From: Caenorhabditis remanei
Lineage: Eukaryota > Nematoda > Chromadorea > Rhabditida > Rhabditidae
Assembly (NCBI RefSeq): GCF_010183535.1
Contig: NC_071332.1
Coordinates: 372,001 to 436,000 of the forward strand
Length of the DNA stretch: 64,000 nucleotides
Direction: 5' to 3'
Shown here: in pieces, positions 46,579 to 58,432 of the stretch
Layout of the letters: every line of letters starts with the position of its first letter
Numbering within the stretch: the first letter of the stretch is position 1
Notes under the pieces: model-generated
The model's database searches: none
What the model was told of the DNA's origin: nothing
Seen by the model: the letters and a program-made list of their open reading frames with translations, nothing else
Translations under genes and position numbers: made by a program

Positions 46579-49500
46579 TTCTGGAAGAATTTCAAAGAAA
46601 TGAAAAGTTTTTATGAGAATTAAGCTTAAATATTAAGTAATATTAAGCAAAAACAAGCGGAAAAAACGACGAAAAAACTAATTTTTAAACTGCCGCTGAT
46701 AAGTGATAATGCAGAACGTGCGCCATAAATGACGACAAATTATATCTCAATTTTTGCCAATTTTTTGGTAAAACTGGGTAAAACTGGGCAAAATAAGAAG
46801 AAATCCACGGAAATATCAGTAATTTTTATGATTTTTAAAGTTTTCTCCACCCAAAAATGCAAAACTTTGAGAGGAAAGTAGCAATTTTTAGTGGAAATTA
46901 GTTTCCCTGAAGATTTGTCGTGAAATCCAACGCATTGGGTGCGGCGCCAGTGCCAGTGCCCAACTGGGCGCCGGGTTTGAGTGAATTTGAAACGATTTTT
47001 GCAATAAATTTTCGATTTTTCGAATGAAAAACACAAAAATGTGACGAATAAAAAGAAAGAACAACTAATTTCCTGCCAAATAAGCCACTGAATAATTCAT
47101 TCGCAACGCCACGACACGATAAAGAACACGAACAAAATCGAGAGGAAAAAGGAAGCGAAATTTGTTGCCGAAATCGTGGAAAACGTCACACGAAAACGAA
47201 AAATGGAGGTATATATCGAAAAAAGAGGCAGGAAAAAGAAACAAAAGGAAGGAACGAAAAGTGAAAATCATCAGATCAAATCGAGTGATACCGCTGGCGA
47301 TTGGAGGATTCGGGAGAGGGAAAAAAGAAGAGATAAAGATCAAAAAATTAGGAGAAAAAAGAGAGGCATTGGACAAGAATTTTTAAAAGATTTTCGTCTG
47401 AATGGCAGCGAAATTTGAGAAATTTCAGCCCAAAAAGTTCAGCAATAGAAAATTGGGTGGGGCTCCATGATCGGCAACATTCCGATTATTTTTCTAAAAT
47501 AAAACTGATAAGAAAAAGGGCGAAACAGCTGAAACAATAACGAAAATCGTCATTTTAAGAAAAAAAAACAATTTTTTGAAAATTATAATTTCGCGCTCAG
47601 CATTAAAGGCGCATGAAGGTGATGGGAAGCAGGGTCTCGGCACGACAAAGTTTTTACTGTACTTTAAATTTTTTTAAATTATGATGAAAAATACCCGTTT
47701 TTCGTAGATTTTCCAATACTGAAATGAGAAATTCGCTGTGTAAAACACACTTTTATAATATAAATATTTATGTGACCGCTAACCAGGACAAGGGCACATT
47801 CGTAATTAAGAAAAGAGGCGGTGGTGGACGACAAAAAAGCCAGATGTGAGGAGAAAAGTGACCTTCGAACATAAATAAATAAATGAAATGGACCAAGTTG
47901 ACTCATACACACACACACACATTTTATGAAAAGGGGTCAAGTTTAAACAACGATTAAAACATAGAAAGCAATCAAAATTCTTCGTTTTACTATAAGTGAG
48001 ATGGAGCGTATTTGCAAGGTTAATACAGAAAAGATACGAATTGTACCAATGACCGGATAGTGTTCTTTTTACAAAAAAGCAAATTGTCACTATTTGTTTT
48101 ACATTGGGGGGGAAGGCTTGTTGAGCTTTGATTTGACAAATATTGGATTTCTACAGAGTGTGAAAAAGTTTAAAGGATTTTGAAGAAGAAGTGAAAAGTG
48201 TTATGTTTAGTGGAACAATTCAAACTTTTGGCGGAAGTATGTGCCTTAAAATCTGGTTTGTTAAGAAAAGCAGGATACGTTTGTCTAAAGGTAAAAAGTG
48301 CTTAAAAATGGGCGGAGCTTTGATACAGTATAGTTTAAGAATTCGATCAAGTGAATGGAAAAGATGATTGAAGGTCAGCACAATCGAAAAAAAATTAGAA
48401 AAAACTACAAAAATTTGTGGGAAAAGTGAGGAAACGAGCACTCATGCAAAAATATTGTCCGAGAGGACTACACGGCCGCGCAGAAAAAAACTCTTCCACG
48501 AAGGCTCCTTTTGAGTCAGGAGAACGGGAATTGTGGTGTTTAGAGTGATTTTTAGCAAATGCGTCTATAATAAGAGTTTCGTAGAATTTTCTGAAGTATC
48601 TGCAGCAAAACTAATATGAGTCCTCCTTTGAAAATGAGCATCCGGTTTAATCAACCAACATCAAACGCGCTCCACTGAAATTCATACTAATTTCGGTGGA
48701 GCGCGATGAGTCTCACCAAACACTAATACTCAATTCCAAAAAATTCCAAAGACAAACAAAGTTTCTCTGAATTGAATTGAATGAAATATTTTATTCCCAA
48801 CATGTGACCTTTTTATATTTTAATGTTCCACCACCTCCTACTTCCAAAATAACTTTTCTGTTGCTTTTTTCATCTTCCAACTCATTTTTCTCCTTTTTCC
48901 CCCCGTACAACACTGATCCACGACCCAGATTAAAAGCTTCTTCTCGAGAGTGTTTTGTCATGGGTGCCCTCTTCTAAAAACTTTCCTTTTTTCTTCTTCC
49001 GTCTTTCCTCTAACTAATCTCCAGTTTTGTTGCCAAAATTAGTAAACAAACGGAACATTTTTTCGTCTTTTCCCAGATACTAATTGAGCTGAAATACATT
49101 GATGAACTCGAATTTCTTTCCTCTTTTTTTCCAAATTTTTCAAGGATCCATAAATTACTCCCTCTCTCAATCACCTACTACCCCCCATCGATCTTCTCTT
49201 TTTTATTGCCTCCTTCACTTGAAAATGTTGCAAAAAAGAAAAAGCAATAAAAAGATTGAAACAGTTGGTGCCCCCGAGACCTTTGTCCTCTAGATTTATC
49301 CTGTTTAAAGGCACTTCATGACTACTGTACCTTTTCGTCGTGAGACCCCCCATGTGTCATTTCAAGTTTGTGTCATTCATTTAGATGGATATTTCTTTTG
49401 GATTTCACAACCAGATGATCTTTTTCTTCTCCTTCAAGTGCTCTTTTTCTCTTCACTACTTGATTTTTGATCGTTTTTTCTTTATTTTAAGACCTACAAG

Positions 49501-49799
49501 TGTTTGTTTTCATCTGGTTAGGAGGTTTTCACTTAAATTTCGCCTTAGGCGGTGGGAGTTTTGAAAAAAAAAGTTTATATTTCTAGATGGATCATAGACG
49601 AGGCTTTAAGGATAGGTGAGAAGCAAAAAGTGTCAGTCGTGACGTTGGCGCATTTTTCAGTTTTGAAACTGCCAGAGTTGTGAATTTCTTAATATTTTTG
49701 GTATTTCATGCTAAAAAATTGGAGTTTTCTCTAAAAATTGCCATACTTTGAAGGTATGTCACGAGCCGCGATTTCTCTCGTTGTTAAATTTTTTTTAAT

Positions 49800-50330
49800 T
49801 CTTCAATTAGATCATTAGATTTTTCTAGTTGACAATTTTTGATTAACTCTTTTAGATTTCGAGATATTTTTCCTTCTAACAGTGGCAGTTGCAAAAAGGA
49901 GTTTGAGATAACGTAGCGGGCTGGAATAACGTCCAATCTATTAAATTCTTCCTTTTTCGAGTAAATCACAACTAAGGCTACATTTCTGTAGTTGACAACT
50001 TTTTGATAGCTTTCAAATTTTTTAGATACGGAACTTCAAATACAGACGACTTTATACTGGGGGAGTGAGAGACGCAGAGAAGCGAGAGTGTTTGACTTCT
50101 CTGCGTCTCCCTGACTCTCACCTAGTTTCATTCGCTTACCTTTAAAGGTTCGTATCTCAAAAGCTAGATATCAAAAAGTGGCCAATACAAAATTATGTAA
50201 AATTTTATGTTCTCCATTTTTCTAGTTGACCACTTTTTGATAACTCTTTTAGATTTTGAGATGCACGTTTTCTAAGAAAAACTTCAAAAACTGTCATCAA
50301 CTATAAAAATTGAGGTCTAGACATTATATT
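49800..50330. repeat. Two adjacent TTGTAGTTGACAAC hairpins
   Basis: The central copy (about 49,975-50,185) has left end CTACATTTCTGTAGTTGACA, core GAGACGCAGAGAAGCGAGAG / TTCTCTGCGTCTCCCTG, and a right end of AAAAGTGGCCAATACAAAAT. Half-copies flank it on both sides: TTTTTCTAGTTGACAATTTT near 49,816 and again near 50,220, plus an AACTATAAAAATTGAGGTCT end near 50,305. Confidence 0.75.
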
Positions 50331-51404
50331 TATTAAAAAAGGATGTAATGATTTCTGACATGCCTCAGACGCATCGGAAATTATCCACTCAAAAATCGTT
50401 TTTTTAGACAAAAAATCCTAAAATTCAACCCTGACATTCCTGTCATGTCAGTACATCCGAACCCCTCCCCCCTTCTCTCAGGAACAATTCATGTCAGGTG
50501 TCTTTGATATCGAGTTACACCCTGAACACATTTAGTACCATCATCTCATCCATAACACTTTTCAACAGACTATTTTTATGACCTTTTTTCTTAAATCTTT
50601 TTCTATTCTCCTATTCTCACCTGCCACCAGAATCCTCAAAATTGTAAAAAGCAGTTATGTATAGTCGTGGGGTGTGTGTATTGTTTCTCTTGCTTCTTCT
50701 TTTTGACTCCACGGATCCATCATCATTCGATGCATGTCTCATGTTCTCCCACCTCCTCCTTCATACCTTCTTGTCAGCCACACTCCGCCACTTATAATTG
50801 ATCGATTCGTTGTGGCGGTGCCCGAGATTTTCAGTAATCTTTCTTTTTCTGGGGTCACCCACCACCTTTGACCCATAATCCCCCTTTTTTACGTCGAGAG
50901 TGGAGAGCAAAAGGGCCCACCACTTGAAAGAGAATCCTCTGAAATTTACGAGCCGTGGTATTGGTATTTTTCCATTTTTGGGTTTAGTCCTCTTTTTTGT
51001 TTTCTAGGCATATAAACAATTGGTGGGGGTGCATGATTTATGAAGAACATATTACCTATTTGTTCGGTTGTGGCTGTCAACTTGTCAGACATGTCACAAT
51101 GAGGAAAAATAAAATATTTTCTTGTGGTTTTCTCTAATTTCTTTACTCACGAAAGAAAAAAAACATCAGAATTTTTGAGAGGATCACAAAGAATTTGAAA
51201 TTTGAAAATTTGGAAGAAAAAAGAAGGATCATCAGTTGGTGTCATTTATCACATCATTACTTCTCGCCTCACACGTTTACACACTCTTTGTCATTTTTTT
51301 TTGTCGCTTTTTCTTGACACTTTGAGTTTCTTTATTGAAAGAGATATCCTGATAATGTAGTTTTTTTTCCAAATTTTTAAAATGTTTTTTTTTGTTTTCC
51401 AAAT

Positions 51405-51610
51405 TTAGATCTTCATTTTTGTAGTTAGCTATTCTCGCTTATACATAGAAAATTAAGAAGAGGAGAGTGCAGAGAAGCTAGAGTGTCGGACTTATCTGCG
51501 TCTCTCTCTCGCCCTCTTTCTCAGCGTTTTAGCGTTTATCTTTGAGGGTTCCTATCTCAAAAGCGGGAAAAGCTACCAAAAAGTTGTCAACTACAAAAAT
51601 GAATATCATG
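51405..51610. repeat. Complete hairpin repeat, CGCAGAGAAG family
   Basis: Left end TAGATCTTCATTTTTGTAGT, core GTGCAGAGAAGCTAGAGTGT facing TTATCTGCGTCTCTCTCTC, right end AAAGTTGTCAACTACAAAAA. It is about 200 bp and non-coding. Confidence 0.8.
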
Positions 51611-53012
51611 ACTTGATCTGTCTAAAAGTATAAGAATTTTTATAATTGAACAAATTTGGGCCGAGCTAGAACATCTCAAACTTGGTGGACTATCCCCTAT
51701 TTTTTAAAGACTTTTTTTCTTTCCGAACCGAAAATAGAACTCGATAGATCACATTTTATCCGGACATTTTGAAACCGGTAGAAATTGAAACCGTAACACA
51801 TTTATTAAGAATCAATTCAAAATGATGAGAGAACATGGGACTAACGTTATATGGCTCTGGAACCTTTTTAAATTGTCTCAAAACAAAAACTTACCGGACA
51901 AGTATATTATAATTTAAGATAGAAATTATCTTTAATATGCCAGCTTCTTTCTTGACGGTATCTTTACAAAAGTTTGGCCAAATTAGAACTACCCAAAATA
52001 GAATTGGTACGGGTTACAACTGTCAAATATACACAGGTCTATTTGGTTCCAATTAGTGAACCACATATTTTCGGGCGGTTCTAATTCATAGCATCATCTT
52101 CGGAAAATCCCCTAATTTTTCTAGATAACCTTTTTTCATTTCCCCGGCTTTCCTGTCTTCCAAAACCCTTAAAATTAATAGGTACTTATTTCAGATCACC
52201 CCTCTAGACCCATCAAATTCTCTTGTTTATCCATCAGTCAAAAAAATGTTAAATTCTGAACTCGGAAGAAAGCAACAAGCTATAAAAAATTTGTGTTGAT
52301 GTCTTCTTCTTCTGAAAATTGGCTCAATTTCTAGAACTAAAGTTTCACACATCACGTCGTTTTCTTCCTTTTTCCCTAAATTTGTTGCATTTTTGTAGAG
52401 AATAATTCCGTTAAAAGAAAGCTACATGTTTTGTTTTTTTTGCTGTTCCGCTTATCTAATTGATCTGTTCCAATCTCTGCTAATTATATTTGTTTCGTTC
52501 TTTTTTATTTTCTTTTTTTGTTCTGTTTCTTTTTTTAACTACAGCTGTCTTCTGTCTATTCTCCGTTTTTCTTGCGGCTAGCCAAATGTCCGCTGGCCAG
52601 TCGAAAGAATTTACGATGCGTCGGGATCTTTGTGTGTGTGGTTGTGGGGAGCACCCAGAATCTGCTCCACTCAGAGAAAAACGAGGTGTCGAAAACGAAA
52701 TGGGTTCCCTCCTCTCCCTTTCATACACAATTGCTACCACCACTGGATTAAACTTCTCACCGGATTCTTTTCGGATGTATTTGTGTGTGTTTGACTTTTT
52801 TCTTATGACCCGTTGCCGGTTTCTGTGTTCTAAATGTTTTGGAAATGTTGCTAAAAGTACAAAAACCATTTTATTGGAGACATGCAATAAAAATATCATA
52901 TTACCGTGTCATGTCATTAGAGCTGCCGTCTTTTGTTTTTTGTTGTTGATCTTGAATTTTATCGCGAATTTTAATTTCAGTTTTCATCTAACAATTTTTA
53001 AATCTTCCCAGG

Positions 53013-53335
53013 TCATGGAGTCCGTGAAGGATATGGGTCGTGAACTATATCATTGGAAAGCTGAGAAAACGCGGTTTCCAAGATAATATGCAATTTTTGT
53101 CCTCAAGACCAGGTATTCGAAAAAAAACGATGGTGCTATTTTCCTCAAAATGTGTGAAAAATATCAAACTTTGACCTCGTTTTTTTTGAATACGAGGTCT
53201 TGAGGACAAAAACTGAATATTTTCTTGGAAACAGCGTTTTCTATGCTTTCCAATGATATAGGCCACGTCCCTGATCTCCAAGAAAGGAGAGACGCAGAGA
53301 AGTCAGACACTCTCGCTTCTCTGCGCCCTCTCCAT
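53013..53335. repeat. Two juxtaposed palindromic repeats just before the TWK gene
   Basis: From 53,013 the text CATGGAGTCCGTGAAGGATA / ATCATTGGAAAGCTGAGAAA is answered by TTTCTATGCTTTCCAATGAT / GGCCACGTCCCTGATCTCCA ending near 53,283. A compact hairpin follows, GAGACGCAGAGAAGTCAGAC facing CGCTTCTCTGCGCCCTC. Two unrelated repeat families thus abut within the likely promoter region of the next gene. Confidence 0.75.
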
Positions 53336-53471
53336 CCTTCCAGTATCGGTTCCTCATGTTTGAATACCTAATGCTCTATGAACCCTTACATCTATAATTT
53401 CATGGAAAAATACTATTCTTCCTTTCGGAATCATCGCTCAAGCATAACCATTTTCAATCCCTGTTTTGCAG

Positions 53472-56400
53472 ATGACGTTATTCAAAAAAATACAGTGGTT
53501 TTGCAATTTGATTCGTCTCAGAAGTTACTACAAATTCCTATTATTAATTGCATATACATTATTCGGAGCGTGGCTCTTTAGGACTTATGAATTACAACCC
53601 GATATGCAAAAAAGAGCATTTTTCGGAAAGAATGCAACATTGGCAAGGCGGCAGGTGAGTAGACAGAACATGGAATCGGAAAAATTTTCAGTATTTCAGC
53701 TAGCAGAACGTTGGATAGAAATGCATACCGACGCCGTGTTGAGGAATGATTCCGCGTTGCGGGTAAGTGAGATTTATTGTCTGATTTCTTATGTATGTGC
53801 GCTCTGATGAAATGAAATATTATCCTTATTTCCAGAACCGTCGAGCAGATGAGGCTGTCGAGTGGTTGCTCATTGAATTGAACTTGTCAGAATACATTAA
53901 GGATATGTCAGATGAGACACCTTGGACATGGACTGGGGCAATGTTCTATGCGGGACAGTTGTATACCACGATTGGTAAGTTTTGGTAGCTTTCTTTGATG
54001 ACGTGTATCTCAAAAGCTTTAAAAGCTATGAGAAAATTGACAACTGCAAGAATAAAATACAAAACAATTCAAACAATTTTATAGTTGACAACTTTTCGAT
54101 AGCCTTGCTAGATTTTGAGATACGCAGCTTTAGGTTATAGGCTTTTCAATAGGGCCTACCAAATTTAGAAAGTTCTATCTTGGCCCAATTTTGTTCAAGT
54201 ATGAAAATTCTTATATTTTTAAACAGGTCTAGTCACGATCTTCATTTTTGTAGTTGAAAACTTTTTGGTAGCTTTTCCCGCTTTTGAGATAAGAGCCATC
54301 ACAGATGAGCGCCAAAACGGAGAGAGGGAGATGAAGATAAGTCTGACACTGTAGCTTCTTTGCGTCTTTCACTCCTCAGTATCAAACCACCTGTCTTTGA
54401 ATACTCATATCTCAAAAACTTGAAAAGCAAAAAAAGCTATCAAAAAGTTGTCAACTACGGTAATGTAGATCTAGGTGTGATTCATACGAAAAACAAAAAA
54501 TTTAACAGTTTAAACGTTATTCCAGCTCGCTACGTTATTTCAAAGTTTATGTTCCTAATCGCAAATTTTTAGGCTACGGCTACCCGACGGCGAAAACCGA
54601 CGAGGGTCGAGTCTGCACCGTTCTCTACGCACTCTTCGGCATCCCATGCTTTCTCATGTATCTCAAGGTCAGTTATCAATCTTCCAGCACCTTTGGACTC
54701 AGCGCAATTTGTCACCAGATGAAAAAGTATAGGGGGCGCAAAAGTCTTTTCTCTTATTAATTGATATCTCTCTTTGTTTTTATCTTTTTCTCTTGAGAGA
54801 GTTGCAACTCCGGAGCAAGTTGACTAATGAGCTGCTGAACAGCTCACTTGTTACATTACACTGGATTGGATAGAGAAAAAGAATTGGAAGATGAAAAAAA
54901 GAGATAAGGGGGTCCCAAACATTTCAATTTCAGTCGATTGGTAAAATGCTGTCAAAGAAAATGAGGAAGTACTACAAGAAGCTGAGGAGGTCAGCAGTTG
55001 GAAAGTTCCTTTTGCCAACAAGGGTTACGGTAGGTTGATTAGAGCGCACTTGCTTCACTCTCAACATATTCAGGCAATGAAAGATGGATTCGAGGATGCC
55101 GATGCGGCTGCTGCTGAAGAGCGAAAAAAGAAACCGTTCCCTATCCCAATTGCCATTATTATGCTGATTATCTGGATCTGCTTCTCAGCTTCAATGTTTT
55201 GTCTTTGGGAGAAAACATGGGTTTTCTCGTCGGCTGTCTACTTTTTCATTGTTTCGATTACGTGAGTAATGAGGGGCGCGGTTTAAATAGGATTGGAATT
55301 TTGTCAAAAAGAAGGTAGTGGCGTTCTTGAAAAGCTGAAATTTGGAGGATTCTGAAAATTTGGCAAAAATGAAAAAAAAATCAGAATCGAGTGTTTCACT
55401 AGTTTTGAGTGATTTTTAAGGTTTTGCTGGGGTAAAACGGTTGAGAGAGAATGTTATGGCTGAAAATTTTTAAAGTTTCAAGGATTTTGAACCAGTTCCC
55501 AAATTGTGTTTTAACAGCAATACAATTTTTTGTGTGCAGTTTATTTCCGCATAATGTTTTCGGTTTTGAAAATTTTCAAGATGCTTCTTAGAATAAGTTT
55601 GAAAACTATATCCTCAAAAAGGTGACGCCGTGAGGTTCTCTGAATCTGTATTCAAATGTTTTCCTCGATCAAAGTGCCTCGAAATTTTCCAGTTTAGATT
55701 TTTATGGTTTTTATGTCTTATAACTTGGTCCAATTAGACGTTATGCAACATTTCAAACAGTTTCAACTTTACATTCATAATGTTCTGAAAAATTCCCAAG
55801 GACTCAAAGGGCTCTGAAATCACACAACTTTTCTATATACTATGATTTCCTGACAACCTTATTTGACCAAATAGTTGCGAAACGTCCCAGTTGCAGATCG
55901 ACCACTTTTATTTTGTTGTCGCTTTCTTTCAGAACCGTCGGTCTCGGCGACATGCTCTTCCGCACTCCAGAAATGATGGTCTTCAACTTTCTCCTTATTC
56001 TTGTCGGCCTTGCTCTCCTTTCAATGTGTTTCGAGCTCATCACCGACAGAGTTGCCAAATGGAAGCAAAAGAGATTCGATGAACACATCAAAAAAGTGCA
56101 AAAGATGGCATTTCAAGTCTTCGAGAAGGATCCATTTGTTGAGGAAGCTCCCCCTCTTGGAGTTCGGATGGCTCGTAAGTTCTTCATTAATAGAAATGTC
56201 TTAACCTCATAGTTTCCAGCCAACTTGATGCAAATCGCGGCTACCCATGTCAGTGAAGAAAAACGTGGATTCTTCGCGGAGTTCAAGGATTGGTTCGCCG
56301 GCAAAGTCACGGATAATGTGATAATGTCGAAGCTGGAAGATAGCGACGACGAATCGGATTCCGAGGAAGTTCTGGAGGAATTCGAGTCACCACAGATTGC

Positions 56401-58432
56401 AACAGTTACTGCTAATGATTTGGTGGTGTGTACAAATGGTGGAGGAGCAACGAGAAGAGTCAGCAAACAGAGTTATGCGTGTAAGTTAGATTTGGCTCGG
56501 GTTACGAAGAGGTCCGTCACGGTGTCAATAAAGGAGCAATTGTAAAGAATTTTGCATTTCTAGGTTGCGTGATGTTGTCGGCTGTAATGATTTTTGAATT
56601 TTTGGGAAGATCAAACCTAAAGCTTCATTTTTGTAGTTGATAACTTTTTCAAAGCTCTGCTAGCTTTCGAGATACGCGTCTTCTAACAACGGTAGGTGAA
56701 AAAAGGAGAGAGGGAGCGCAGAGAAGCAAGAGTGTGTTCCTTCACATTATAATATTTTATTTCAAAAATTCAGTATCCGACGTGTCCAACCTCTCCAACC
56801 CGAAAAACCACCCTGGCAACAACTATGGACAACTACTTGATCGAATCAAGATGATGGAGAAGTTCAAGCCAAAAAAGAACGATCTAGACTCCAGAATGTT
56901 CGCCAAGTTTCTGGAGAACAAGAAGTTGGCGAAGATTCTGGAACAAACTGAGCTCCGAGAACTGGCCACTGTTTCTTGTCAAACCGATCTCAGTGGTTTG
57001 GTGGTTCAAAGAAGAAATCCGAAGGGACGACACGCGAGAATCGGTAAGTGCGCTCTATTGAGAAGAGGTTTCATGTAAATGTTAAGGCTCCTGCTCCTCC
57101 CAATCCACAATGTCAACAATGCTAACGAAGGACCACAAGCATGCTCCAGATGAGGATTCCGTTATGTCGATCACTTTTGGAGATCTGAAATTCGATTACA
57201 GAACTGAGCCATTCATAGACGAGTGGCAGATCAGAGAGTCTAATCACTCAATTTTTGATGTGAATTCTTGGGAAAAATTATTTTTTTTTAAACAATTTCC
57301 TTTGCAGTTCGACGACGACGACATTCTAAAAATGCCTCAAAAGACGTTGGTCGCCCGTCCTGGAATGCCACCACCTCCTCCTTCCCGTTCATTGAAACTA
57401 GCTTCTCCACTAAGAACTTTGATAGAAAAAGAGCAGAAATATGATGATAATGATCCGGAGATTCAGTTAACACCAAGGAGATTAAACTCGTTGACTGATA
57501 TTCAGTGAGTTTATCCTTTTTTTGAAATTCTAAAAATCTGGAACACTGTAAGTACGCGACTTTTTCAGATTGGAAAATAGCATGGGAAAGTTTTTTATTT
57601 GTAAAAATATTGTTGTGTGAATCTATTGTAACTCTTTCCTGTGCCTATGAAAAAAAAAACAGAGAAACTTTGAGAATTTGATAATCCGTCATGACTTCCC
57701 GGGCGGCCCATAATTTCCTAATTCAGATTTTTGTCCAGTTCTTCATTTTTGTAGTTGGCAACATTTCAAAAATATGCACCTTTATAGATGACCATAACAT
57801 ATGAGAGAAGGAAAGAGACGCAGAGAAGTTAGAGTGTCTGACATCTCTGCGTCTAACTCCCCCCTCTACCTCGGGGCGTTTCATCTTTAAGAGCTCCCAT
57901 CTCAAAAGCGGGAAAAGCTACCAAAAAGTTGTCAACTACAAAAATGAAGATCATGACTTGATCTGCCTAAAAATATAAGAATTTTCATAACTGAACAAAT
58001 TTGGGCCATGTTAGACGCTTTCAATCTTGACATTTCGAAACTGGTACAAATTAGAAGCGCAACAAATTTATGAGTGCTGAAAGCGGTATGGCTGCAGGCT
58101 GCACGGTTCTAAGTTCACTGAATTTCGAATTTTCTCAATTACGAATCAATCCATTCTTCATAAACTCTGTGCTTCCTTTGTGAAATTTCTCCTTCCTTCC
58201 CACCAATCCCAACATTATTTTCAGAGCTCGCAAAGTAAAAATCGGCTACGACGAGAACCTCCAACACGCTCGTCTTGTCTGTGGTCTCCTTCCGCAGGAC
58301 TTTGACTCACCATCCACTTCCACGTAATGAATTATTTTAATTTTAATCATTATTTCCATTTTCAGCTCCACCTCCATGATCGACTCTGGCTATGATCTTT
58401 CGAAACGTGATGCTCCAATCAATATGGTTTAG
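53472..58432 (+). CDS. Two-pore-domain potassium channel (TWK/K2P family)
   Basis: Thirteen exons: 53472-53654, 53700-53762, 53836-53974, 54573-54667, 54934-55029, 55074-55261, 55933-56174, 56220-56480, 56774-57043, 57087-57259, 57308-57504, 58225-58323, 58366-58432; all phases close, 690 residues. M1 is about 21-42 (KFLLLIAYTLFGAWLF), pore 1 is TTIGYGYP near residue 125, M2 contains LYALFGIPCFLMYLK, M3 is about 214-237, pore 2 is TTVGLGDM near 255, and M4 contains FLLILVGLALLSM. The GYG then GLG filter pair is typical of K2P channels, which set resting potential at the plasma membrane as dimers. The C-terminal tail of about 400 residues is long, acidic (DSDDESDSEEVLEEFE), then basic and Pro-rich (PGMPPPPPS). 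The ATG follows a TTTTGCAG acceptor directly, as in trans-spliced genes. Exon 10 uses an unusual TTAAG acceptor. I cannot name the family member. Confidence 0.92.
54235..54478. repeat. Hairpin repeat in TWK intron 3
   Basis: Left end CGATCTTCATTTTTGTAGTT and right end AAAGTTGTCAACTACGGTAA are inverted copies; the core is degraded. Half-arms of the same family precede it at 54,000-54,125. Together they account for the size of this intron. Confidence 0.75.
55262..55932 (+). other. TWK intron 6
   Basis: A 671-base AT-rich intron between the M3 and pore-2 exons. I see no gene, hairpin or strong repeat in it. Confidence 0.6.
57735..57962. repeat. Hairpin repeat in TWK intron 11
   Basis: Left end GTTCTTCATTTTTGTAGTTG, core GAGACGCAGAGAAGTTAGAG facing CATCTCTGCGTCTAACTCC, right end AAAGTTGTCAACTACAAAAA then TGAAGATCATGAC. 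A near-identical right end and flank (ATGACTTGATCTG...TATAAGAATTTT) is found after the 51,405-51,610 copy, so these two share a longer unit. Confidence 0.8.

Larger units (their letters stand above)
46579..53471. other. 6.9-kb intergenic region between sqv-4 and the TWK channel gene
   Basis: No gene is supported. The first kilobase should hold the sqv-4 promoter. Repeats include hairpins at 49,800-50,330 and 51,405-51,610, a CA microsatellite at 47,911-47,921, and a palindromic arm at 53,013-53,290. An open frame of 198 codons (52,490-53,086) is treated as doubtful because it begins at a non-ATG codon and ends inside the repeat at 53,013. Confidence 0.55.

Noticed and set aside
52480..52899. 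Minus-strand open frame of 139 codons opposite the previous one
   Set aside because: Low-complexity basic C terminus from poly-pyrimidine on the other strand and no splice or poly(A) signals.
52490..53086. Longest unspliced open frame in the window (198 codons, plus strand), Cys-containing, with an in-frame ATG at 52,586
   Set aside because: It starts at a non-ATG codon, matches no family I know, and its last 25 codons lie in a dispersed palindromic repeat. No poly(A) signal or donor fits it as a gene or as a TWK first exon.
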